From JAUCQB01 sp964586235 (GTDB taxonomy: Bacteria > Planctomycetota > Phycisphaerae > UBA1845 > PWPN01), in contig CAZPIO010000005.1 of NCBI GenBank assembly GCA_964586235.1, positions 43,474 to 107,473 on the forward strand: a stretch of 64,000 nt of DNA. The letters run 5' to 3'. Below are positions 53,594 through 61,260 of the stretch, in pieces (the first letter of the stretch is position 1; each line of letters begins with the position of its first letter). Position numbers and translations under genes: made by a program. Below the pieces are notes generated by a model, which did not search any database, was not told where the DNA came from, and saw only the letters and a program-made list of their open reading frames with translations.

Positions 53594-53638
53594 TTGACAA
53601 ATCAGTTTTGTTGCGTTAATATATCAACAAGACTGATT
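53594..53638 (+). promoter_or_regulatory. Recombinase promoter embedded in an inverted repeat
   Basis: TTGACA (53594-53599), a 17-bp spacer and TAATAT (53617-53622). A 14-bp inverted repeat, AATCAGTTTTGTTG (53600-53613) and CAACAAGACTGATT (53625-53638; 13 of 14 complementary), brackets the -10, as expected for an autoregulatory operator. Confidence 0.6.
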
Positions 53639-53642
53639 GGAA

Positions 53643-54452
53643 ATGCGCATGATCCGACAACCCTGGGACATCACGCGAGAGATGTTTCTGTCCGCCGAGG
53701 AGACCGATCGGCTGCTGGCACACGTTCGCAGCCGTGTTCAGGCCGCCTCACTCGAAGACAAGCCGGGCGTGAGATTCGATCAGGTGATCGTCGAGTCTCT
53801 CTTGTTCTCGGGACTGAGGAACTCGGAGTTTTGCTCGCTTCGACTCGGCGACACTCCCGCCGGTCACGGCAAGTCTCGATTCGACGTGCGGGCACGCAAG
53901 GGCGATGACCGCACGATCTATCTCCCCGAACACACCAGCCGCTTGATCCGCCGATATGCGTCCGAGATCCGGCCTTATTATCTGCCCGCGGACGTCGATC
54001 CGGCCGACCTCAGCCAGCCCTTCGTGTTCAACGAGCATCGACGACCGTACGAACGAACCGGTTTGTATCGGCGAGTCGTGCGGATTCTCACGGCCTGCGG
54101 TCTCGGGGATCGGGCGAGCGTGCAACTGCTGCGTCATACGTATGGGTACCTGGCCTACCTGCGGACGGGGGGCAATCTCCTGTTTGTTCAGCGCCAACTG
54201 GGGCACGCTCATCCGATGGTCACGGTCGTCTACGCGCAGTTTGTTAACGAGTCGTACGAGGCGCTTGCACAGAAGGTACATGCGGCGGGTCCGGCCCGCC
54301 GGAGAACGGATTCTCGGGGTGGGCGGTCCCCATCCAAACAGGAGACGACAGATGAAACCAATGAACGAGGTTCTTCAAGAGGTCCGGGAAATCGTCGCCG
54401 ACATTCTGGCTCGCGAGTTACAGGAGGTGACGCCGGCAGCGAGATTCTTTGA
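53643..54452 (+). CDS. Tyrosine recombinase/integrase, catalytic domain only
   Basis: 269 residues from the ATG at 53643 (53649 also possible). Catalytic residues are Arg59 (GLRNSE), Lys86 (RARKGDD), Arg164 (LLRHTYG), His188 (QLGHAHP) and Tyr197 (VVYAQF). The first His of the HxxR motif is replaced by Gln161. The usual N-terminal SAM-like core-binding domain is missing. After ~residue 220 the sequence becomes Arg/Ser/Gly-rich and overlaps the next gene by 101 bp, so the original stop may have been lost. Confidence 0.85.
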   Translation: MRMIRQPWDITREMFLSAEETDRLLAHVRSRVQAASLEDKPGVRFDQVIVESLLFSGLRNSEFCSLRLGDTPAGHGKSRFDVRARKGDDRTIYLPEHTSRLIRRYASEIRPYYLPADVDPADLSQPFVFNEHRRPYERTGLYRRVVRILTACGLGDRASVQLLRHTYGYLAYLRTGGNLLFVQRQLGHAHPMVTVVYAQFVNESYEALAQKVHAAGPARRRTDSRGGRSPSKQETTDETNERGSSRGPGNRRRHSGSRVTGGDAGSEIL

Positions 54453-54771
54453 GGACCTGGGCGGCGAGTCGATCGACGTCCTGGAACTCTCCTTCCGGTG
54501 CGAGAGAATCTACGGCATCAAAGCCGAGTTTCAGAAGATCGGCGCCGGCGTCCGCTCGGACGACAACGGCATGCTGACCGCGGAATCGCTGGACAATCTG
54601 CGAGCCAAGTACAAGTTTCTCGATCTGACGCCCGTCGAGGCCGACCCACGGGCGGAACGGGTCACGGAGCTTCTGACCGTTCAGGCGATTGCTCGGTACG
54701 TTTACGAGGCTTTGGCGGCCAAGGAGGAAAGTGGTTCTGCCAAGAGCACCGCCGGATTGAGTCCAGCGTGA
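54352..54771 (+). CDS. Acyl carrier protein-like, extended
   Basis: 139 residues from an ATG with AGGAGA seven bases upstream. Ser40 in FFEDLGGESIDVLEL is the phosphopantetheine site. The helix II region is followed by an unusual insert (~55-105) before a final ACP-like helix (TVQAIARYVYEAL). Typical ACPs are ~80 residues. No fatty-acid or polyketide genes are adjacent, and its start lies inside the recombinase frame. Confidence 0.8.
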   Translation: MKPMNEVLQEVREIVADILARELQEVTPAARFFEDLGGESIDVLELSFRCERIYGIKAEFQKIGAGVRSDDNGMLTAESLDNLRAKYKFLDLTPVEADPRAERVTELLTVQAIARYVYEALAAKEESGSAKSTAGLSPA

Positions 54772-54934
54772 GCCGTGCTCGTGTCGCGTATCGGGGCTTA
54801 TTGCCTCCGGTTGAGGGTGAGGACACCGGCTGACCGGCCGCCACGGCACAATGGGCTTTCCTGTGGTGCTCGCGGTATGCTAGAATGCCATTGTTGAGGG
54901 TGGCTGCGCCGGCATGACTGACCGGGAGTCCCGT

Positions 54935-55183
54935 ATGACCCGAGAAGAACTGCTATCCAGGATTTCGATCGACCCCAACGTCTGCTTCGGAAAACCTTGC
55001 ATCCGCGGACATCGGATCTGGGTTTCGCTGATTCTGGACCTGTTATCCAGCGGCACCTCGGTGGCTGATATCTGCCGCGAGTACCCGGGTCTGACCGAAG
55101 CGGATGTTCTTGCCTGCATCGCGTACGGTGCCGAGATGTCCCGGGATCGCTTCGTGGACATACCGCTGGAGTCGCCTGTTTGA
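54935..55183 (+). CDS. DUF433 protein (VapB45-like putative antitoxin)
   Basis: 82 residues. The start at 54935 follows GGGAG and gives the standard family N-terminus MTREELLSRISIDPNVCFGKPCIRG. A helix-turn-helix-like segment follows (TSVADICREYPGLTEADVLACIAYG). Its stop overlaps the DUF5615 start. Confidence 0.85.
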   Translation: MTREELLSRISIDPNVCFGKPCIRGHRIWVSLILDLLSSGTSVADICREYPGLTEADVLACIAYGAEMSRDRFVDIPLESPV

Positions 55184-55572
55184 GACTCAAGCTCGACGAA
55201 AACTTGTGCCTGCGTGCCAGAGAACTTGTTCAGGCGGCAGGTCATGACGTCAGCACAGTCCCAGAGCAGTCGCTTTGTTCGGCCGACGATGACACAGTGA
55301 TGTCGGCCTGCCGTAGAGAGCAGCGATGTCTGGTAACTCTCGACCTGGACTTCGCTAATCCGCTGGTTTTCCCTCCGTCCTCGACCGCCGGCATCGCCGT
55401 TCTTCGCTTGTCCAAGAGAGTGACTCTGCAAGACATGACAGATGCTTTGCGAACGCTCCTTGCCGGTCTGAGACGATCCAGTATCGAGGGAAAGCTCTGG
55501 GTCGTACGGCGAGGCCGCATCCGCGAATACCAGCCACCGCAGGTTTCTGAACAGGAAGGCTGCGACCCGTAG
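55180..55572 (+). CDS. DUF5615 PIN-like protein (VapC45-like putative toxin)
   Basis: 130 residues from a TTG start overlapping the DUF433 stop (TTGA). It begins RLKLDENLCLRARELVQAAGHDVSTVPEQ and has the VTLDLDFAN acidic motif of PIN-like nucleases. With DUF433 it forms a standard type II toxin-antitoxin pair. Confidence 0.87.
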   Translation: MRLKLDENLCLRARELVQAAGHDVSTVPEQSLCSADDDTVMSACRREQRCLVTLDLDFANPLVFPPSSTAGIAVLRLSKRVTLQDMTDALRTLLAGLRRSSIEGKLWVVRRGRIREYQPPQVSEQEGCDP

Positions 55573-55603
55573 CCCTTGCGACCAGCCGGCCCGTATCGCA
55601 AAC

Positions 55604-55643
55604 AAAAAAGGGCGGATGCCACATCTGCATGCAGCATCCGCCC
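55604..55643 (-). terminator. Rho-independent terminator of the DUF1080 gene
   Basis: On the minus strand a perfect 10-bp stem, GGGCGGATGC (55634-55643) and GCATCCGCCC (55610-55619), with a 14-base loop, is followed by TTTTTT (55604-55609). It lies 60 bp past the DUF1080 stop. Confidence 0.85.
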
Positions 55644-55703
55644 ACGATGATCATACTGTCTTCCAGAGCTGAGAGCTGATGGCTGACAGCCGAAAGCCTG
55701 TTC

Positions 55704-56918
55704 TCACTTCGACGGCCAGACGGTGATCTTGCGATAGCTGATCTTGCCGTGGTCGCCCTGGAGGTAGATCGGGCCGGGGTCGTTTTCCTTGCAGTCGAGC
55801 ATGCCGCCGGTGATGCCCTCGACCTCCTCGTTGTCGATGATGGTCTGGCCGTTGAGAATCACGGTCAGGTAGTTGTTGACCAGGGTAATGTCGAAGGTCT
55901 GCCAGGTGTCGGCCTTCGTGCAGGCGTTGACGTTGGGGGCAATGCGGCTGTAGAGGGCCCCGCAGTCGTGCCAGCTTGGCGGGCGGCTGTTGATGCTGTC
56001 GGAGACCTGGATCTCGTGCCGGCCGCGGAGGTAGACGCCGCTGTTGCCGCCCTGGGGCACCATGAACTCGACGTGCATGCGGAAATCGCGGAACTTGTCC
56101 TTGCTGACGATGTTGGCCCCGCCGGTGGTGGTCATGACGCCGTCGACGACCTTCCAGTTCTTATTCTTCAGATCACCGAACTGCTCCCAGTTGTCGAGAT
56201 CCTTGCCGTTGAACAGCTCGATGGGCTCGGCCCACTGCCGCTGGCGGTAGGCCTTGAACGGGCGCCTGGCCCTGGGTTTCTCCACGTCAAGAATTCCGTC
56301 GTCGAGGACATCTCCCTTGATGGCAGCCAAGTAGTTCACCTTGCCGGAGGGCGTCATCACGGTGAACGACATCATGATTCCGGCCTTCACCTGGCCGTCG
56401 GTAATTTCATACTTCTTGTCGCCTTCCCTGCAGGTCCCCGCGAGCCGGGTGCCATCCTGCTTCAACTCGACGACGGTCGGACGTTCGACCGGCACGCCCA
56501 TGGGCTTAATCGTCCACGTTCCGGTCAGGTCGATCCTGGGCACGGCCCGAGTTCCGGACCACTTGCCCTTCTCCTGGCCTTTCTCCCAGGTGCCGGTGAT
56601 GTTGTCGCCTTCGACCTTGCCGACCCACTTGCGGTCATGGGCGTTGAACTCGACATTGAGGCCGACGACCTTCACTTCGCCGATGGGGCCGACACTACCC
56701 GCCCCGCCGAGGTACCGGCCCACGTACTTGTCGGCCTGCCGCTCGATGGCCAGCCAGGCCGGGTGGTTGTCCACGATCAGGTTCCATCGGCCGACCGCCG
56801 AGGGCGCCCTGGTCGGCACCGGGGCCGCTGAGGCCGGCGCATCGGCCGCGAAAGCCGCGCCGATCATCGTTAGTACGGCAACCCCGATCAATCCCATCGT
56901 CATCGCTCGCTTGCCCAT
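55704..56918 (-). CDS. Secreted DUF1080 (3-keto-disaccharide hydrolase-type) protein
   Basis: 404 residues. GGGGAGGAC precedes the ATG at 56918, and a signal peptide (ending ...AAFAADA) follows. The N-terminal half (~40-215) holds two lipocalin-like repeats (GRWNLIVDNHPAWLAIERQ, GTWTIKPMGVPVERPTVVELKQDG). Residues ~225-404 are the DUF1080 jelly roll (PIELFNGKDLDNWEQFG, FRDFRMHVEFMVPQGGNSGVYLRG, IYLQGDHGKISYRKITV). DUF1080 proteins bind or cleave sugars outside the cell. Confidence 0.9.
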   Translation of the reverse strand: MGKRAMTMGLIGVAVLTMIGAAFAADAPASAAPVPTRAPSAVGRWNLIVDNHPAWLAIERQADKYVGRYLGGAGSVGPIGEVKVVGLNVEFNAHDRKWVGKVEGDNITGTWEKGQEKGKWSGTRAVPRIDLTGTWTIKPMGVPVERPTVVELKQDGTRLAGTCREGDKKYEITDGQVKAGIMMSFTVMTPSGKVNYLAAIKGDVLDDGILDVEKPRARRPFKAYRQRQWAEPIELFNGKDLDNWEQFGDLKNKNWKVVDGVMTTTGGANIVSKDKFRDFRMHVEFMVPQGGNSGVYLRGRHEIQVSDSINSRPPSWHDCGALYSRIAPNVNACTKADTWQTFDITLVNNYLTVILNGQTIIDNEEVEGITGGMLDCKENDPGPIYLQGDHGKISYRKITVWPSK

Positions 56919-57306
56919 TGTGTCCTCCCCTTGGGTCTGCAGGTTCATTATGTCTCATCCGGTCCAAACCGGAAGGGAGCATTTTGACCCTCAGGCCCCC
57001 GCTTGGCAAGGAACTGCGCGGGGGTAGGTGACAGCGGGTCTGTGACACTCCGGGCGGCTCTTTCGGAACCCCCGGGTCTGGTCGACGTGGCGACTGTGAG
57101 CGAGGGGCCAGACCACATGGCGGCCACACCACAGGGGAAGGCCGCTCCCTCACGGTCGCCACGGCGAACCGGGGTCGCGGTTCTGAAGGAGCCAGCCAGG
57201 CGGTCATGGACGCTTGGTTTGGGCACCTCGATGGACTATCCTATTGGGGTCCCAGCCTGGTGCAGGGCCGGGCGGGGGTCGGAACACACCCGGACAGGAA
57301 CCCAAG
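56919..57306. other. Intergenic region between divergent DUF1080 and S1-protein genes
   Basis: 388 bp. No gene, clear promoter or repeat of the window's families is identified. AGGAA lies 8 bp before the S1-protein ATG. Confidence 0.4.
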
Positions 57307-58842
57307 ATGAGCGACAAGCCGGCGGGAGACCGCCAAGACTACGGATACGACCAGAACAGCCAGGGTGACTCCAGCCTCGATCGTGAGCTGGATGAAGCCC
57401 TGGGCGACATCCACTTGGAGAGCCTCATTGATCTGGACATCCCTCAGCGTCAGGTGCTTGCCCGACTCTCATCAAGCGACCAAGGGCAGGCCGCGGCGGC
57501 GGAGGGTGTCAAGCGCGGGCGGGTAATTGCCATCCATGGCGATGACATCTTCGTGGACATGGGCGGCAAGAGTCAGGGGGTGCTGCCGGCCACGCAGTAC
57601 GAGGATGACCCCCTGCCCCACGTGGGCGACGTGGTCGAGGTGACCATCGAGGGCTACGACCGCAGCGAGGGTATCCTGAAGCTCTCCCGCAAGGGGGCAG
57701 TGGTAGCGACGACCTGGGCCAGGCTCGAGGAAGGGTTGATCGTCGAAGGCCGGGTCACCGGCCATAACAAGGGCGGCTTGGAGCTGGACATCAACGGGGT
57801 CAAGGCGTTCATGCCGATCAGCCAGATCGAGCTCTTCCGCGTCGAGGACACGGATCTGCCCGGGTACGTCAACCGGCGGATCAAGTGCCAGGTGGCCGAG
57901 GTGCGGCACGACGAGAAGAGCATCATCGTCTCGCGCCGCGACATCCTGAAGATGGAGGAGGAGCAGGCGAAGGAGAGGAAGTACGCCACGCTGGTCGAGG
58001 GCCAGACGGTCACCGGGCTGGTGCGGCAGATCATGCCGTACGGAGCTTTCGTCACCCTCGGCGACGGCGTGGACGGCCTGCTGCACGTCAAGGACATGAG
58101 CTACAGCCGGGTGCAGGATCCCAAGGACGTGGTGAAGGAAGGCCAGAAGCTCGAACTGATGGTCCTCAGGATCGACAAGGAGACCCGCAAGATCAGCCTC
58201 GGCCTCAAGCAGGTGATGCCCGATCCGTGGATGGACGTCGAGGTGAAGTACCCGGTGAACACGATGCTGACCGGCCGGGTGACTCGGCTGATGGAGTTCG
58301 GGGCGTTCGTCGAACTGGAGCCGGGCGTCGAGGGGCTGGTGCCAATCAGCGAGATGACCTACGAGCGGCGGATCGCGCATCCCAAGGACGTGGTGAAGGA
58401 GGGCGAGGTCGTCCGGGTGCGGGTGATCCGGCTGGATACGGCGGCCAAGAAGATCGCCCTGTCGATCAAGCAGGTGGGCGACGATCCGTGGGTGGGGGCG
58501 TCGGTCCGCTGGCCGGTCAACAGCGTGGTTTCGGGGACGGTCAAGCGCATCGCGGCGTTCGGGGCGTTCGTCGAGCTGATTCCGGGGGTCGAGGGGCTGG
58601 TGCACATCAGCGAACTGCGCGAGGAGCGGGTGCGATCTGTAGGCGACGTGGTCAAGGAGGGGCAGACCATCCAGGCGAAGGTCCTGGAGGTGGACGAGGA
58701 GGCCCGGCGGATCGGCTTGTCGATCAAGCAGCTTGCGAGCGTGCCGGAGTACACCGGGGGCGACTACACCTCGGCCACACCGGCCGTGGAGCCCAAGAAA
58801 CGCAAGAAGCCGCTCAAGGGCGGGCTGGATTGGAAGTTCTGA
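57307..58842 (+). CDS. rpsA: S1-domain RNA-binding protein (ribosomal protein S1-like)
   Basis: 511 residues with an acidic N-terminal tail and five S1 domains, at about 70-135, 150-220, 235-310, 325-395 and 410-480. The repeated core is GRVTRLMEFGAFVELEPGVEGLVPISEM or similar, and the tail is basic. It is probably the ribosomal S1 protein that helps mRNA binding. It starts inside an otherwise open frame; 57307 was chosen for its ribosome site. Confidence 0.9.
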   Translation: MSDKPAGDRQDYGYDQNSQGDSSLDRELDEALGDIHLESLIDLDIPQRQVLARLSSSDQGQAAAAEGVKRGRVIAIHGDDIFVDMGGKSQGVLPATQYEDDPLPHVGDVVEVTIEGYDRSEGILKLSRKGAVVATTWARLEEGLIVEGRVTGHNKGGLELDINGVKAFMPISQIELFRVEDTDLPGYVNRRIKCQVAEVRHDEKSIIVSRRDILKMEEEQAKERKYATLVEGQTVTGLVRQIMPYGAFVTLGDGVDGLLHVKDMSYSRVQDPKDVVKEGQKLELMVLRIDKETRKISLGLKQVMPDPWMDVEVKYPVNTMLTGRVTRLMEFGAFVELEPGVEGLVPISEMTYERRIAHPKDVVKEGEVVRVRVIRLDTAAKKIALSIKQVGDDPWVGASVRWPVNSVVSGTVKRIAAFGAFVELIPGVEGLVHISELREERVRSVGDVVKEGQTIQAKVLEVDEEARRIGLSIKQLASVPEYTGGDYTSATPAVEPKKRKKPLKGGLDWKF

Positions 58843-59010
58843 CAAACCACCCGGCCCGCATAAGAGCTTTTGCAGGTCAAGACGATAGCGGGTATCTGCA
58901 GGTATACAGCCAGAGGGTCTGGTCCGGGCTTGCGATGAACCATGCAAGCCGAGGAAGCCATCCTGGGCTTCTTCGGTCCGCGCTTTCTGCCAGGGCAAGC
59001 AGCCACAGCC

Positions 59011-59703
59011 TCAAGTATCCGAATAGTCGATCGGCTCTTCGTTCGCGGGTTCGGTCAGCACGCTGATGATAAGCGGCCAGTATTTGCCCTGAAACTCCCG
59101 GGCTCGGCCAATCACAAGGTATTCAAGCCTCATGCCGGTGTCGACCTGAAACTCATGCGGGGAAAGTAGAAGCTGGCCAGTTCCCGCAGCGCGCAACAGA
59201 CGGCGGCCGAAAGCTCGCCATGCAAGATCGGTAACCTTATATGGGCCGTAGCTCCCGCCGGAGTGGCGAAACTCAATCTTTGCCGTTACTCCCCCCTTTC
59301 CGCTCTGTTCAAAGCCGACACTCACAACACTGGCCGGCCTGACGGCCGAAAGGCTGAGTGTCTCTGATCGGAGAAAGCCGGCGAGGTCTTGAACGACCGC
59401 GTCTCTCGTGCGCTCTCGCAACTCTCGGGCAGAGAGTGTCCGCAGCAGAATTGGCGGCGCCTTTCCGACCAGATAGTCTTCCGAATGCACGTCACGTGGG
59501 ATCGGTTTGTTTATTCTCCAACGAACCATGTTGCCGACCTTGACGGCGACCCGACCCTGGGCGTCGTAGAGGTCGCGGATCTCCAACTGTCGCCAGCCCT
59601 TGACGTTCTCGCGGGTCGGTCGGATCCAGGTGTTGTCATCGGCCAGACACGCAGCGCAGACGCCGTCCGAGAGTCTCGTGACCGCCATGACCAACAGGTC
59701 CAT
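59011..59703 (-). CDS. Dual OB-like domain protein linked to DUF488 proteins
   Basis: About 230 residues from the ATG at 59703. It begins DLLVMAVTRLSDGVCAACLADDNTWIRPTREN, then VKVGNMVRWRI, and later YKVTDLAWRAFGRRLL. From memory this resembles the dual-OB family often found with DUF488, but I cannot confirm that here. It is third in an operon (23 bp after the second DUF488 gene). A nucleic-acid-binding role is inferred from the OB folds. No ribosome site is obvious. Confidence 0.6.
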   Translation of the reverse strand: MDLLVMAVTRLSDGVCAACLADDNTWIRPTRENVKGWRQLEIRDLYDAQGRVAVKVGNMVRWRINKPIPRDVHSEDYLVGKAPPILLRTLSARELRERTRDAVVQDLAGFLRSETLSLSAVRPASVVSVGFEQSGKGGVTAKIEFRHSGGSYGPYKVTDLAWRAFGRRLLRAAGTGQLLLSPHEFQVDTGMRLEYLVIGRAREFQGKYWPLIISVLTEPANEEPIDYSDT

Positions 59704-59726
59704 ATCGCGGAACAAAGTTCGTGTCC

Positions 59727-60200
59727 CTACAGATGCACGATCTCGATGGTACAATCGCCGCAGTTGTTCTTCAGGTGCTCGGCAAGCAGGCGTCGATGGC
59801 AGCGGTCGGGCTTCGATTCGGTGCAGAGAAGTGCAACCGCCGAGAAGCCTGCGGCGTGACCTTGAAACCGCTCGCATATGGGCCGCTGCGCTATCTCGGC
59901 CAGGAATCGGTCGACGTACTCAGGCCAGGCCTGGGGATCCTTCCTGTCGGCCTCGATCCGCTTCTGGTAGTCCTTAAGCAGCTCCAGGGACGGGGCGAAA
60001 TCGGGCTCGTGTACGTAGGCGATGCCGCAAAGATGAGTGAGGAAGAATGGCAGGTCGCGGGCACGGGTGAAACCGCAGTAGAGGGTGTTATTGCTCCGGC
60101 GCACATCAATCAGCTTCTGAACACCGGCTCGCCGTAGAGCATCGAAGAACTGTTCGGCTGACTTACCGGCGAAGCCAATGGTGTGAAGTCGAATCGCCAT
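59727..60200 (-). CDS. DUF488 protein, second copy
   Basis: 157 residues. Motifs TIGFAGKSAEQF (N-terminus), LIDVRRSNN and CTESKPDRCHRR (Cys126, Cys134-His-Arg). It starts 3 bp after the stop of the upstream DUF488 gene. The two proteins share only the family motifs, so they are old paralogues. The conserved Cys/His cluster suggests metal binding or catalysis; the activity is unknown. Confidence 0.85.
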   Translation of the reverse strand: MAIRLHTIGFAGKSAEQFFDALRRAGVQKLIDVRRSNNTLYCGFTRARDLPFFLTHLCGIAYVHEPDFAPSLELLKDYQKRIEADRKDPQAWPEYVDRFLAEIAQRPICERFQGHAAGFSAVALLCTESKPDRCHRRLLAEHLKNNCGDCTIEIVHL

Positions 60201-60203
60201 CGC

Positions 60204-60725
60204 TCAGAATAAAAGCAGTTGGCCGCCCGTTTTGCGCAGTTCCATCTCGGCGTGGGACTCGGCGGTGCCATCATGGCGAATATGAAACACGCGGCAGCCT
60301 CGCTCCACGAGGCTGGCCGCGACCAGGTTGGCCCGATGGCAGCGGGCAGGGTCTTCCTCACTACACATGATGCAGACGCGATGCTGCGAAGCCCGTTCGA
60401 TCAGGCGATCGAGGCCCTTCAGGAAGGAATCCGCTTGCGACATCCTGACGTAGTCCGGATGCCCGTCGCGATCAGTCAAGTCGCCCGACGCGGGTTTCCC
60501 GCCCAAGGAGTCGCCCATGAAGCTGTACGAGACGTTTCTGGCTCTGGCGGCAGCCTCAAGGATTTCGCGGTTAGCCTGGGGTACATACTTGCTGTAGGGG
60601 GTCGAACGGACATCTACCAGAGCCTGGATGCTATGGCGGGCCAGGAGCAGAAAGAGCTGGGCGGTCTCGGCTGAGCCGTGACCGATGGTCCACACGTTGG
60701 GATAGGACTCAACTGGCGTATGCAT
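60204..60725 (-). CDS. DUF488 protein, first copy
   Basis: 173 residues. Motifs TIGHGSAETAQLF, LVDVRSTPYSKY, and CSEEDPARCHR (Cys121, Cys129-His130-Arg131). It is the first gene of a three-gene operon with the second DUF488 and the dual-OB-like protein. The biochemical role is unknown. Confidence 0.87.
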   Translation of the reverse strand: MHTPVESYPNVWTIGHGSAETAQLFLLLARHSIQALVDVRSTPYSKYVPQANREILEAAARARNVSYSFMGDSLGGKPASGDLTDRDGHPDYVRMSQADSFLKGLDRLIERASQHRVCIMCSEEDPARCHRANLVAASLVERGCRVFHIRHDGTAESHAEMELRKTGGQLLLF

Positions 60726-61260
60726 CGTTACTGCCTATCGGGCATCGCACGATGACACGAGGCGCGGCCCGGAAATCAGAATCCATGTCTCTCCCAGTTT
60801 GCCAGACGGGCGAGGCACCCGCGACCCGAGTCGGCGGTTGCCAGCGGTTCCATCTGTCTGTGAGCATTCTAGCGTCTGCCGACCCCGGCAACAAACACTA
60901 TCGGCGTCGTCGCCCCCCGCGCACTCGACTCCGCTGGGCTTCACTGGGATGGACGGGCCACAGACGTCCACCGCCGGGACAAACCCGGCAGCTCGCTGGG
61001 TCCTTCGACAGGCTCACTGCGACAGTGCGTATTGGAGGAAGTCTCAGAAAAGCCGGGCGGTTCGGCTTAAGTACTTCAATAGACGGAGAATACGGTCAGG
61101 CGAGGGCCGAGTCCTGGGAGATGGTCGAATCGGGGCCGGGGGGAGGGTAGAATAGAGAGTTTAGAAGGCCCTCTGCACGGCGGCTGAAGGCAGAGGGAAG
61201 TTTGAAGTCTACAACCCTGTCCGGGCCGGCGATCAGGTCGCGGAGAAAGGCTGCACGCTC
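60726..61260. other. Gene-free divergent spacer with a type B repeat
   Basis: 535 bp. A type B palindrome (ACCGCCGGG/CCCGGCAG around ACAAA) lies at 60970-61001, followed by CCTTCGACAGGCTCACTG, a motif also found near 3285. No gene is supported. Confidence 0.45.
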
